Shown here piece after piece: positions 55,316 through 63,600 of a DNA stretch of 64,000 nt. Origin of the DNA: Chryseobacterium formosense (lineage in GTDB: Bacteria; Bacteroidota; Bacteroidia; Flavobacteriales; Weeksellaceae); assembly GCF_900116415.1 (NCBI RefSeq), contig NZ_FPAP01000003.1, positions 806,001-870,000 of the forward strand, given 5' to 3'. Positions within the stretch are counted from its first letter, which is position 1, and every line of letters starts with the position of its first letter. The notes under the pieces are model-generated. The model saw only the letters and a program-made list of their open reading frames with translations. It did not search any database and was not told the DNA's origin. The translations under genes were made by a program, and so were the position numbers.

Positions 55316-56506
55316 TCATGAATTTTTCTTATTAAAAATTCTGTAACCCAATCTCCATTCAATATAATCAGCTTTGTGAAATTTAAAGGATCTTAAACCT
55401 ATTCCTATTAAAAATTTCTTTCCGATTGTGTATTGAAACCCTACTCTCTGATAAAAAATCGTTTTATCATAACGACGGTCGATTGCTTTTTTAAAAATAT
55501 AAAATCCTGGCTGTAGCTGAATGGCAAACTTTGAAATTGAAAGTCTATATGAAGGGAAAATATTGAGTAAAACCTGTTCACGTTCAAATCTTTTTGTAGA
55601 TTGAATTACTCCATTTTCATCCTGATAAAACTTATTGTTATAGTCTTCATCATACATCAAACCGATTCCTAATCCAAGAGAAGATTTGTACGTAACCTGT
55701 CTATGATAAACCGTTTCTACTCCCCAGTTCTGATAATATTTACCTTCAAATTTTCTGATCATATCAACATCAGAAGCCTGAAAACCAGGATCAACTCCAT
55801 AAAAAATAGAATGTCTAACTCCGCCAAAGACATTTACATCCAAAGTAGAATATTTATCAAATGTCGACAAAGAATCATGAGGTGCGAATTGTCTTTCATC
55901 AAAATGATAAGTCAATGATAATTTTGGAGAAAAGGTATTCATTCCTTTATTTGGAAGTTTAAGCGCGCCGTTTGAGAAATGATTAAAATTTAAACCTAAT
56001 CCTAAGTCAAAATGTTTTCCCAAGTAATATTTATAATTGACTCCGAAATTAATATAAATACTCACCGAAGAGCCGAATGTCTGATTGGTATATCCTTTTT
56101 TCAAATCATAAGGAGTCCAGTTGAAAGCAAAACCACCGCTCGTTTCATAATTCCAGGAATGGGTCGGTGTTTCTTTAATAGTTCCACCAAAAGTTCCATA
56201 AACAGCAAAAGGACTTCCCATATCCCGGTTTTTAAGATAATCAAATGCCACGATTCCGCCGCCGTAATAAGGTCTTCCGAATCTTCTGTGCCATTCTTTA
56301 CTTCCATCAGTCTGTACCGTAAGTTCGGCAGAAGCACCGATAAATTCTCTATGGGTAAGCGTTTTCAAATAATCATTCGTTCCTAAAAATTTTCCGAACT
56401 GCATACTTACAGAAGTCTGAAGATTCGACCTTGAAATGGTATCCGAGTTCTGAGAATTGTAAAATCCAGAAACAAAAAGAAGAATATAGAGATAAATCTG
56501 TTTCAA
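55316..56506 (-). CDS. Acyloxyacyl hydrolase, PagL-like outer-membrane lipid A deacylase
   Basis: 396 residues with a signal peptide (ending FYNSQ). A beta-barrel of the PagL (PF09411) type: long strands (HREFIGASAELTVQTDG, YGGGIVAFDYL, GKHFDLGLGLNFNHFSNGAL). The HFSNG motif contains the His-Ser catalytic pair of PagL. A further C-terminal barrel part (about 220-396) is unique to this subgroup. It probably removes a fatty acid from lipid A in the outer membrane. Lies between rpsO and pnp, genes that are adjacent in many bacteria. No terminator or clear promoter in the 140-nt gap to pnp. Confidence 0.82.
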   Translation of the reverse strand: MKQIYLYILLFVSGFYNSQNSDTISRSNLQTSVSMQFGKFLGTNDYLKTLTHREFIGASAELTVQTDGSKEWHRRFGRPYYGGGIVAFDYLKNRDMGSPFAVYGTFGGTIKETPTHSWNYETSGGFAFNWTPYDLKKGYTNQTFGSSVSIYINFGVNYKYYLGKHFDLGLGLNFNHFSNGALKLPNKGMNTFSPKLSLTYHFDERQFAPHDSLSTFDKYSTLDVNVFGGVRHSIFYGVDPGFQASDVDMIRKFEGKYYQNWGVETVYHRQVTYKSSLGLGIGLMYDEDYNNKFYQDENGVIQSTKRFEREQVLLNIFPSYRLSISKFAIQLQPGFYIFKKAIDRRYDKTIFYQRVGFQYTIGKKFLIGIGLRSFKFHKADYIEWRLGYRIFNKKNS

Positions 56507-56594
56507 ATCAGTAGATTAAATTTTGAAAGAAGCAAATTTAAACGATTTCTGCAAAGAATACCACGTTTTAATGCCAAGTTTTCAGATTATTAAA

Positions 56595-56625
56595 CAAAAA
56601 AAGCAACCTCTTTCGAAGTTGCTTC
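56595..56625 (-). terminator. Terminator of rpsO
   Basis: AAGCAAC/GTTGCTT with inner TC/GA pairs and a U-run on the minus strand, 23 nt after the rpsO stop. Confidence 0.8.
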
Positions 56626-56647
56626 TGTTTCTTTTGGAATCCAAAGA

Positions 56648-56917
56648 TTATTTTCTTAGACCAAGTTCAGCAATAATTGCTCTGTATCTTGTAATATCTT
56701 TTTTCTTAAGATAATCTAATAAGCTTTTTCTCTTACCTACTAATTTCACCAAAGATCTCTCCGTGTTGAAATCGTGACGATTAGCCTTCAAATGCTGAGA
56801 TAAGTGGTTAATTCTGTAAGTGAATAGAGCAACCTGTCCTTCAGCGCTTCCTGTGTCTTGTGCAGATTTACCGTGCTTTGCGAAAATTTCTGCTTTTTTT
56901 TCTGTTGTTAAGTACAT
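56648..56917 (-). CDS. rpsO: 30S ribosomal protein S15
   Basis: 89 residues, full length, with the S15 signature (TGSAEGQVALFTYRINHLSQHL, LVGKRKSLLDYLKKKD, YRAIIAELGLRK). Binds 16S rRNA in the platform of the small subunit and bridges to 23S rRNA. Own strong promoter (56953-56983). Ends at a terminator and is therefore separated from the PagL-like gene and pnp that follow. Confidence 0.98.
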   Translation of the reverse strand: MYLTTEKKAEIFAKHGKSAQDTGSAEGQVALFTYRINHLSQHLKANRHDFNTERSLVKLVGKRKSLLDYLKKKDITRYRAIIAELGLRK

Positions 56918-56952
56918 TCCAATATTGTTTAATGATTATTATGTAACGGGTG

Positions 56953-56983
56953 CAAAAGTACGACTATTTTTTTAACTCCGCAA
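56953..56983 (-). promoter_or_regulatory. Promoter of rpsO
   Basis: Minus-strand TTG (56981-56983), 20 nt, TACTTTTG (56953-56960). Both elements at ideal spacing; leader about 30 nt. Confidence 0.8.
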
Positions 56984-57195
56984 AATTTAAGTCGGAATTA
57001 AATATTACAATCATTAAGATCAATTTTAATTAAAAAAAATAAAGAGATAAAAAAAATAAAAAATCCTTAAAATCAAAGAGTTTGGAAACATTATTGATTT
57101 CATTTATTAAATTGAATAGAAAAATATGTTAAATAATTCTTAAAAAAATTATGCCATCCCGTTAAAAGACAGTAATTTTACAGCCGACAAAAAAG

Positions 57196-57753
57196 ATGAA
57201 AAATTTTTTATTTTATACGCTTATTTCTTCTGTATTTATCATCAGTATTTCTTCTGTAAATGCTCAGAAAAACACCTCTCATGATAACATAAAAAAAGTT
57301 CTGTATTTTAATCCAGAAGTTGAGCCAGAGGTTGAAGAAATAAAAGAACCTACCAATCACGCATTCTTCAGTGCTGTTTCTGATAACATCAGTACATTCC
57401 GTAAAAATAAAATGCTGAGATCTGAAGTTCAGGTTTCTTATGATAGTATTGATGCCAAAACCATCAGTGAATATTGCAAAAATAACGATGCTGATTTTGC
57501 CATTGTTCCCAAAGTGAAATATTTCAAAGTCGGTTTGGGAAAATATGTTTTTTCTAATCAGGTTATTGTCAGCATGAAACTTTTCGATGCAGAAGGAAAT
57601 CTGATCACCTCTTCAGATTACGATACTTACCGTAAAAACATGCGTCTTTTGGGTTCAGCTGAAAACTCAATAAAAATAGGAACCAATGGTGCTATAAAAT
57701 CGATTCTCAAGCAGTTAAGAAAAATAAAACCCTCTACAGAAGCCGGTTTCTAA
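57196..57753 (+). CDS. Hypothetical secreted protein
   Basis: 185 residues with a signal peptide (ending VNAQ). Not recognised. The domain has an acidic linker (PEVEPEVEEIKEP), then an alpha/beta part (ISEYCKNNDADFAIVPKVKYFKVGLGKYVFSNQVIVSMKLFDAEGNLITS) that resembles the periplasmic GNA1162/DUF799-type lipoprotein folds, without a lipobox Cys. Located between rpsO and mgtE as a single gene. Confidence 0.6.
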   Translation: MKNFLFYTLISSVFIISISSVNAQKNTSHDNIKKVLYFNPEVEPEVEEIKEPTNHAFFSAVSDNISTFRKNKMLRSEVQVSYDSIDAKTISEYCKNNDADFAIVPKVKYFKVGLGKYVFSNQVIVSMKLFDAEGNLITSSDYDTYRKNMRLLGSAENSIKIGTNGAIKSILKQLRKIKPSTEAGF

Positions 57754-57808
57754 ACTTTAATAAAACCTTAAATTTAGCGTATCGTTCTCCTATTCTAAAA
57801 ATTTAAAT

Positions 57809-57816
57809 TATTTTTG
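57809..57816 (+). promoter_or_regulatory. Promoter -7 element of mgtE
   Basis: TATTTTTG, 20 nt before the TTG start at 57837. An in-frame TAG at 57819 shows that translation cannot start further upstream. Confidence 0.6.
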
Positions 57817-57836
57817 CATAGCAAAAATCTCACGTT

Positions 57837-59159
57837 TTGAATTCTACAGACGAACTTATCTTTAATCCAGCCGATATTGCCGAAAGACTCAGTGAACTTC
57901 CCGCTGATGAAAGGTTACTGGCTTTTCTGAAAGTTCCGAAGCAGTACAAAGCGGATGTTTTTTCGCATTTAGATCCTGATTTCCAGGAAGAAACCATACG
58001 AAGCATCGGAAGCGATGAAGTCTCAGAAATCCTGAACGCCATGACTCCCGATGACAGAACGGCTCTGTTTGAAGATTTCCCTGATGAACTGATCAAATAC
58101 TCCATTAATCATCTCAATCCGCAGGAAAGGAGAATTGCCTTAAAGCTGTTAGGCTACAACTCAGATTCGATCGCCCGTCTGATGACTCCTTATTACATCC
58201 AGATCCGTAAAGAATGGACGGTAAAAAGATGTCTTCAGCAGATAAAAAAAGTCGGTAAAAAAGTAGAAACCATCAATCACCTTTATGTAGTTGATGAGAG
58301 AAACCGCCTGATTGACGATTTACCTTTGGGTAGTTTGCTTTTGGTGGAAGAAGATACTTTGGTTTCCGATCTTACCGACAATCATTTTGTTGCAATTACT
58401 ACGACAACATCAAAAGAAGATGCAGTTACTTATTTCGAAAAATATGACCGAACTGCTCTTCCGATCATTACAGAAGCCGGAGTTTTGGTGGGAATTGTAA
58501 CCATCGATGATATTTTAGATCAAATTGAATCTCAAAACACAGAAGATATTCAGAAATTCGGGGGTGTTGAAGCACTTGACGATCCGTATATTCAGACGCA
58601 TTGGTTTGAGATGATCAAAAAGCGCGGACTTTGGCTAATCGTACTTTTCTTTTTACAATTGATTACCGCATCTGTAATGGGATTTTATGAAAATGAAATC
58701 GAGAAAGCGGTTGTTTTGGCACTATTTATCCCTCTAATTATTTCGAGTGGCGGAAATTCCGGTTCACAGGCTGCAACGTTGATAATCCGTGCGATGGCAT
58801 TACAGGAAATCACTTTGAAAGATTGGTGGACGGTCATGAAAAAAGAAATCGTTACCGGATTGGTTCTGGGAACTTTCCTAGGAATTATCGGCTTTTTCAG
58901 AATTATGATCTGGCATAAACTCGGTTGGTTCGATTATGGAGATTACTGGTTTTTCATCGGAATAAGTGCCGGAATTTCTTTGGCTATGATTGTACTTTGG
59001 GGAACTATTTCAGGTTCCATGGTTCCGTTTATTCTTAAAAAATTCAACCTCGATCCTGCAACTTCTTCCGCACCATTTGTAGCAACTTTGGTTGACGTAA
59101 CCGGACTAATCATTTATTTTACCATCGCAGCGATGTTCTTAACCGGAAAACTTTTGTAA
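57837..59159 (+). CDS. mgtE: Magnesium transporter MgtE, TTG start
   Basis: 440 residues. N-terminal superhelical domain (about 1-125; [21 protein letters not shown]), two CBS domains (about 130-250; [20 protein letters not shown]), and five membrane helices (about 265-440; [40 protein letters not shown]). Mg2+ channel that closes when cytosolic Mg2+ binds the CBS/N-domains. The start is TTG: an in-frame stop lies 18 nt upstream and the first internal ATG is 67 codons in, inside the N-domain. Single gene. Confidence 0.94.
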   Translation: MNSTDELIFNPADIAERLSELPADERLLAFLKVPKQYKADVFSHLDPDFQEETIRSIGSDEVSEILNAMTPDDRTALFEDFPDELIKYSINHLNPQERRIALKLLGYNSDSIARLMTPYYIQIRKEWTVKRCLQQIKKVGKKVETINHLYVVDERNRLIDDLPLGSLLLVEEDTLVSDLTDNHFVAITTTTSKEDAVTYFEKYDRTALPIITEAGVLVGIVTIDDILDQIESQNTEDIQKFGGVEALDDPYIQTHWFEMIKKRGLWLIVLFFLQLITASVMGFYENEIEKAVVLALFIPLIISSGGNSGSQAATLIIRAMALQEITLKDWWTVMKKEIVTGLVLGTFLGIIGFFRIMIWHKLGWFDYGDYWFFIGISAGISLAMIVLWGTISGSMVPFILKKFNLDPATSSAPFVATLVDVTGLIIYFTIAAMFLTGKLL

Positions 59160-59182
59160 TTTTAGGCAAAGTCTAAAATTTT

Positions 59183-59911
59183 ATGCGAGTTGTATCATTA
59201 GTACCTTCTATTACGGAAGTTTTATTTGATTTAGGTTTAACGGAAAATGAAATTGTAGGAAGAACAAAATTCTGCATCCATCCTTCAGAAAAAGTAAAAA
59301 AAATTGAGATTATCGGTGGGACAAAAAATCTTAACCTTGAAAAAATTAAGAGTTTAAAACCTGACTTAATTCTCGCTAATAAAGAAGAAAATGTAAAAGA
59401 GCAGGTCGAGGATTTAATGAATGATTTTAAAGTTGTTGTAAGCAACACTGAAACCATTGAAGACAATTATTATCTGCTTAAAAACTTAGGATTACTTTTT
59501 AATAAAGAAGAAAAAGCTCAGGCTTTCAATCTGAAAATCTACGAAATTTTCAATCAAACCCAAATAAATTCTACCGTAAAAGTCGCTTACCTGATCTGGA
59601 ACAAACCTTATATGACCGTTGGCTCAGATACTTTTATTCATCATGTTTTAAGCGAAATTGGTTTTGAAAATATATTTAAAAATCAAACCCGTTATCCTGA
59701 AATTACAGCTGAAGATTTAGCCGAAGCTGATGCCATCATGCTTTCTTCGGAACCTTTTCCGTTTAAAGAAAAACATATTGCAGAACTTAAAGCAATTTAT
59801 CCTGATAAAAAAATAATAATCGTTGACGGAGAAGCATTTTCCTGGTACGGAACGCATATCGCGAAGTGTGAAAATTATTTTAAAGAATTGATTTCAGAGT
59901 TCAGTAATTAA
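59183..59911 (+). CDS. Helical-backbone metal-receptor-like (BtuF-type) binding protein without signal peptide
   Basis: 242 residues. Substrate-binding fold of the BtuF/FhuD class: RVVSLVPSITEVLFDLGL, ENEIVGRTKFCIHP, KSLKPDLILANKEEN, TVGSDTFIHHVLSEIGFENIF, YPEITAEDLAEADAIMLSSEPFPF, and DGEAFSWYGTHI. There is no N-terminal signal or lipobox, so unlike true periplasmic receptors it appears cytosolic, and no permease or ATPase gene is adjacent. It may bind cobalamin or a metal chelate inside the cell. Lies 23 nt after mgtE. Confidence 0.85.
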   Translation: MRVVSLVPSITEVLFDLGLTENEIVGRTKFCIHPSEKVKKIEIIGGTKNLNLEKIKSLKPDLILANKEENVKEQVEDLMNDFKVVVSNTETIEDNYYLLKNLGLLFNKEEKAQAFNLKIYEIFNQTQINSTVKVAYLIWNKPYMTVGSDTFIHHVLSEIGFENIFKNQTRYPEITAEDLAEADAIMLSSEPFPFKEKHIAELKAIYPDKKIIIVDGEAFSWYGTHIAKCENYFKELISEFSN

Positions 59912-59915
59912 GTTT

Positions 59916-59964
59916 TGGCTAAAGCCAGATGATTTTTTAAATTATTAAACGGGCTAAAGCCCGT
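59916..59964. repeat. GGCTAAAGCC repeats
   Basis: TGGC-TAAA-GCCA (59916-59927) and ACGGGC-TAAA-GCCCGT (59949-59964): two hairpins with the same TAAA loop. Common repeat type in flavobacterial intergenic DNA. Confidence 0.7.
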
Positions 59965-59987
59965 TCCTATTGATAGTTTAAACAAAA

Positions 59988-60013
59988 AAACTCCGACTAA
60001 AAAATCGGAGTTT
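59988..60013. terminator. Bidirectional terminator
   Basis: AAACTCCGA/TCGGAGTTT with an 8-nt A-rich loop, between the convergent BtuF-like and fRMsr genes. Same stem as at 33545-33570. Confidence 0.85.
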
Positions 60014-60038
60014 ATATTTTATTTTAATTTAAATAAGA

Positions 60039-60488
60039 CTACAAAATCTTTGAAACTTCATTACAAAGCCACTCCAGCAACTCTCTGTCTTCATCCGTAA
60101 AAGGATTGATGGTATGAGAATCAATATCGATCTGACCAATGTTTTGTCCGTCTTTGAAAATAGGAACCACTATTTCTGCTTTCGTATCGATTGAACAGCT
60201 TAAATAATTGCTTTCTTCTTTTACATCCGGAACAACAAATGTTTCATTGGAAACTGCAACTTGTCCACAAATCCCTTTTCCGTAAGGAATAATGGTATGA
60301 TCGGTTTCTGCACCTACGTAAGGCCCCAGTTTCAGCTCATCTTTATCTCCGTTTTTAAAGTAAAAACCCGTCCAGTTGAAATACGAGATCTCCTGATCAA
60401 GCAGAGCGCAGACTTTTTGAAGTTTCTCTTCGGTATTATGTTTGGGACTTTCGAGAATAGATGAAAGTCTTTTTTTTAATTCAGACAT
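60039..60488 (-). CDS. Free methionine-(R)-sulfoxide reductase (fRMsr) GAF protein
   Basis: 149 residues forming one GAF domain. Markers: NWTGFYF, GKGICGQVAV with Cys74, SNYLSCS with Cys98, EIVVPIF, and IGQIDIDSHTINPFTDED. In E. coli fRMsr three cysteines (84, 94, 118) take part; Cys74 and Cys98 match the last two, while the first is replaced by His64. It reduces free methionine-R-sulfoxide in the cytosol, protecting against oxidants. Adjacent to the 475-residue unknown gene (11-nt gap), on the same strand. Confidence 0.88.
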   Translation of the reverse strand: MSELKKRLSSILESPKHNTEEKLQKVCALLDQEISYFNWTGFYFKNGDKDELKLGPYVGAETDHTIIPYGKGICGQVAVSNETFVVPDVKEESNYLSCSIDTKAEIVVPIFKDGQNIGQIDIDSHTINPFTDEDRELLEWLCNEVSKIL

Positions 60489-60499
60489 TGTAATAATTT

Positions 60500-61927
60500 T
60501 TATGAAAACTGTTTTAGAGAAAGTTCGTTTTTGAAGCCGAACATTGCTCTTTCTTTTATCATTTCGCCAACACCATCAGGAAGCTGGCTTTCCCAACCGC
60601 TCATGTTGCATGCAATTTTTCTTAGAATTTCTCTTGAATAAATTTCCAAAAATTCAGGATTGTAGTTGGTAATATCTACAATACGGTTGTTCAGCTTGAA
60701 ATATTTATACAATTCTTTCAGGTTTTCTTCTACTTTTAAGTTTGATGAATCTAAAAGCTCGTGAGTTTCAGGATCTTTGTAAGGATAAAGATAAACCCTC
60801 ATTCCGTTTCTGAAAAATTTACCGAATGCTTCCAGAATTCCGCCTGAAAGATCCTGATAATATTTCTCATCGAATACCATCAACATATTGTTTACCCCCA
60901 TCGCAACACCGATATCGCCGTTTGTATAATGAGAGAAATAATCGATCAGTCTGTAATATTCTGAGAAATTTGAAATAATAACGGTGTAGCCCAATTTACC
61001 AAGAACGTCTACTCTATCCAGGAAATCTCTTTCATCAATATCACCGTCTGCACGAAGATTTGAAATGGTAATTTCGATCAAAACTTCGGTTTCTTCCTGA
61101 GTACAGATCGCATCTTTCAGGAACAAATCCATCCCGTTTTTAAGCATATCGATATTGACCTTGGTTACCGGTCTGAAACTTCCTCTTACCGCAAAAATAT
61201 TCTTTTTGTAAAGAACATCAGCGGGAAGCATATTATTACCTTCAGAGTTAAAGATTACCGCTTCAGTCATTCCGTTTTTCACCAACTGTAAAGACATCAG
61301 TCTGTTATCAACATAAGCAAAAGCGGGCCCATTGAAATCAATCATGTCGATCTCAAGATTATCTTTTGCAATATCATCATACAGAGATTCAATCAGTCTT
61401 CTCGGGTTGTCATAATAATGATAAGCTCCGAAAATTAGGTTTACCCCTAGATTCCCAAGAGTTTCCTGCTGTAGGGTCGCATCATTTTCCTTAAATTTAA
61501 CGTGGATAACGATTTCGTTGTAATCTTCATTTTCATTCACCTGAAAACGAATTCCTACCCAGCCGTGCCCCTTTATCGTTTTATCAAAATTGATTGTTGT
61601 AACCGTATTGGCATAAGAGAAATATTTTCTGCCCGGACTGTTGTCTCTGGAAATTCTTTCTTCAATCAAGGCAACTTCATAGCGAAGCATTTTTCGAAGT
61701 CGGTTTTGGGTAACATACCTGTTTTTTACTTCTTTTCCGTAGATGGCATCACTAAAATCTTTGTCGTAAGCCGACATTGCCTTAGCAATTGTACCGGAAG
61801 CTCCTCCTGCTCTAAAAAAGTGTCGAACAGTTTCCTGCCCTGCTCCAATTTCTGCGAAAGTACCATAAATAGTAGGATCTAGATTAATTGTTAATGCTTT
61901 TTGTTTAGGAGTTAATTTCTGATACAT
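60500..61927 (-). CDS. Conserved 475-residue protein of unknown function
   Basis: 475 residues; recognised as a highly conserved Bacteroidota protein, sometimes mis-annotated as TonB receptor or nicotinate-nucleotide adenylyltransferase, neither of which it resembles. Visible conserved blocks: YGTFAEIGAGQETVRHFFRAGG, DVLGKLGYTVIISNFSEYYRLIDYF, GVNNMLMVFDEKYYQDLSGGILEAFGKFF, MRVYLYPYKDPETHELLDSSNL. Soluble, no signal peptide. Coupled to the fRMsr gene downstream. Divergent from the MBL gene (54 nt). Function unknown. Confidence 0.82.
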   Translation of the reverse strand: MYQKLTPKQKALTINLDPTIYGTFAEIGAGQETVRHFFRAGGASGTIAKAMSAYDKDFSDAIYGKEVKNRYVTQNRLRKMLRYEVALIEERISRDNSPGRKYFSYANTVTTINFDKTIKGHGWVGIRFQVNENEDYNEIVIHVKFKENDATLQQETLGNLGVNLIFGAYHYYDNPRRLIESLYDDIAKDNLEIDMIDFNGPAFAYVDNRLMSLQLVKNGMTEAVIFNSEGNNMLPADVLYKKNIFAVRGSFRPVTKVNIDMLKNGMDLFLKDAICTQEETEVLIEITISNLRADGDIDERDFLDRVDVLGKLGYTVIISNFSEYYRLIDYFSHYTNGDIGVAMGVNNMLMVFDEKYYQDLSGGILEAFGKFFRNGMRVYLYPYKDPETHELLDSSNLKVEENLKELYKYFKLNNRIVDITNYNPEFLEIYSREILRKIACNMSGWESQLPDGVGEMIKERAMFGFKNELSLKQFS

Positions 61928-61981
61928 TAGGACATTAAATTTTTCGTAAATTTACCAAAATTAAAACAACCTCAAAAGAAA

Positions 61982-62749
61982 ATGAAGTTGAAATTTTTAG
62001 GAACCGGAACTTCACAGGGTGTTCCCGTGATTGGTTGCACTTGTGAGGTCTGCACTTCACCCAATCCCAAAGATCAGCGTTTCAGATCTTCGGTGATGGT
62101 TACTACCGACGAACACAAAAAAATTCTGATCGACTGCGGACCGGATTTCAGACAGCAAATGCTGATCAATAAAGAAAATCGCGTTGACATTACTCTTCTT
62201 ACGCATGAGCATAATGATCATGTCATTGGTTTAGATGACATGCGACCTTTAATTTTCAAAAGCGGAAAAAATATTCCTTTATACAGTCTTCCCAGAGTTG
62301 CCGACGAAGTAAAAAAACGTTTTCCTTATGCATTTGCAGATGAAAAATATCCGGGAGCTCCAGCCTTTGATCTCCATGAAATCGGAAATGAAAAATTTGA
62401 AGTATTAAATACCGAAATTTCACCTATCGAGGTTATTCATTATAAAATAACGGCTTTAGGATACAGGTTTAAAAATCTTGCCTACATCACCGATGCCGGC
62501 TTTATTTCTGAAACAGAGAAAGAAAAACTTCAAAATTTAGATGTATTAATCCTTAACTGCATCCGTAAATTCGATCCTCATCCTGCCCATTTTATTTTGG
62601 CAGATGTGATAAAGCTACACCAAGAGCTAAAACCTAAAAAATTATTTCTGACTCACATCAGTCATCATTTCGGACTGCATGATATTGAAGATAAACAACT
62701 TCCAGCCGGAATTCACCTTGCCTACGATGGTTTGGAAATAAATTTTTAA
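61982..62749 (+). CDS. MBL-fold metallo-hydrolase, PhnP-like
   Basis: 255 residues. Metallo-beta-lactamase fold with HxHxDH (His75, His77, Asp79, His80 in LLTHEHNDHVIGLDD), an N-terminal cysteine cluster (GCTCEVC, Cys20/21/24), and the later ligands in YITDAGF and THISHHFG. The CTC/CEVC set is characteristic of PhnP-type phosphodiesterases, which hydrolyse cyclic phosphodiesters. Divergent from the 475-residue gene; followed by tRNA-Leu. Substrate unknown. Confidence 0.92.
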   Translation: MKLKFLGTGTSQGVPVIGCTCEVCTSPNPKDQRFRSSVMVTTDEHKKILIDCGPDFRQQMLINKENRVDITLLTHEHNDHVIGLDDMRPLIFKSGKNIPLYSLPRVADEVKKRFPYAFADEKYPGAPAFDLHEIGNEKFEVLNTEISPIEVIHYKITALGYRFKNLAYITDAGFISETEKEKLQNLDVLILNCIRKFDPHPAHFILADVIKLHQELKPKKLFLTHISHHFGLHDIEDKQLPAGIHLAYDGLEINF

Positions 62750-62770
62750 AGAAAAGTTGATAAAAAGTTT

Positions 62771-62799
62771 TTGAAGATTAAAAAAAGTTTCTATATTTG
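62771..62799 (+). promoter_or_regulatory. Promoter of tRNA-Leu
   Basis: TTG (62771-62773), 18 nt, TATATTTG (62792-62799), 30 nt before the tRNA. Both Bacteroidota elements are present. Confidence 0.75.
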
Positions 62800-62828
62800 C
62801 ACACCGATTCAAACATGGTAACACACTT

Positions 62829-62908
62829 GCCCAGGTGGCGGAATTGGTAGACGCGCTGGTCTCAAACACCAGTTCTTAGGAGTACCGGTTCGATCCCGGT
62901 CCTGGGTA
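62829..62908 (+). tRNA. tRNA-Leu (anticodon CAA)
   Basis: 80 nt cloverleaf. Acceptor stem GCCCAGG/CCTGGGT (G-T at position 1-72), D-arm with GGTAGAC, anticodon stem CTGGT/ACCAG with 7-nt loop CTCAAAC (anticodon CAA), a short class II variable arm (TTCTTAGGAGTA), T-arm ACCGGTTCGATCCCGGT, discriminator A. CCA is not encoded. Reads UUG codons. Confidence 0.96.
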
Positions 62909-62920
62909 CAACTGCCAAAA

Positions 62921-62952
62921 AGCGCCAACTAAAGACAGTTGGCGCCTTTTAT
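62921..62952 (+). terminator. Terminator of tRNA-Leu
   Basis: GCGCCAACT/AGTTGGCGC, 9-bp stem with AAAGAC loop, then CTTTTATTT. Confidence 0.9.
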
Positions 62953-63098
62953 TTATAATTGAAAGCCATTCAGGAACTTGAGCGATACCAAAGTTCACAT
63001 ATTTGCAACCATTGATGCTTTTATAAAACCTTCTAAACTTAAAAATATTGCTGCACTTTAGTTCTGTTTCCTAATACAACCAGAACATCATATAACAC
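62953..63098. other. Gene-free stretch after tRNA-Leu
   Basis: No coding frame with support and no recognised RNA; AT-rich with CAACCAG-like short repeats. Listed because the full gap between tRNA-Leu and the next gene exceeds 300 nt and holds only the hairpins described next. Confidence 0.4.
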
Positions 63099-63127
63099 AA
63101 AATCCACTGCAATTGCAGTGGATTTTT
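63099..63127. terminator. Perfect palindrome/terminator
   Basis: AAAATCCACTGCA and TGCAGTGGATTTT form a perfect palindrome ending in TTTTT. No upstream gene except tRNA-Leu; may terminate a small transcript or the minus-strand gene at 63253. Confidence 0.75.
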
Positions 63128-63140
63128 CATTTATCTGCCA

Positions 63141-63155
63141 CACGATAAAATCGTG
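63141..63155. repeat. CACGAT/ATCGTG hairpin followed by G-rich run
   Basis: CACGAT-AAA-ATCGTG, then CGGGAGCGGGGGG (to about 63168). GC-rich run is unusual for this AT-rich DNA and may mark an island boundary. Confidence 0.5.
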
Positions 63156-63252
63156 CGGGAGCGGGGGGTATTAAAATTGAGTAATGGCATTATATATAAT
63201 TATATCCTTCACTATATAATGCAGGAAAGCTAATAAAATACATTTGGTTAAT

Positions 63253-63600
63253 TTAACTTGTTCTGTAAGCTTCTGGTATTATATATACATTTTTAAGTTG
63301 TATATTTTTACATTTGTTTTCTTCATACCATTTAAACCAATTCTTTAAATCTTCTTTAAATACTCCATTTGGATATGTTCTTGCATAATTCATAATTTTC
63401 CCTACAGATACTGGGGCATAATTTGAAATAAAAATGACTGATTTTCTAAATCTTGCATCTTGTGAAAGATTAATATTATTTTCGACATATTTGACATGAC
63501 AAAAAAATATTTCCTTAAATTTTAAATTTTCCTGACAATCACTTTGTTGACCGAAACTTCTAAAAAAAATAAAAACTGATATAATTAATAATTTATTCAT
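63253..63600 (-). CDS. Secreted small protein, possible immunity partner
   Basis: 115 residues, not recognised. A signal peptide-like start (LLIISVFIFFRSFGQQ) and a basic mature region with four cysteines (SDCQENLKF, FFCHVK, NKCKNIQL), possibly disulphide-bonded. The ATG overlaps the stop of the upstream gene by 4 nt (ATGA), so the two are coupled. Small exported proteins placed after toxin C-termini often neutralise them; here this is inference from position. Confidence 0.6.
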   Translation of the reverse strand: MNKLLIISVFIFFRSFGQQSDCQENLKFKEIFFCHVKYVENNINLSQDARFRKSVIFISNYAPVSVGKIMNYARTYPNGVFKEDLKNWFKWYEENKCKNIQLKNVYIIPEAYRTS

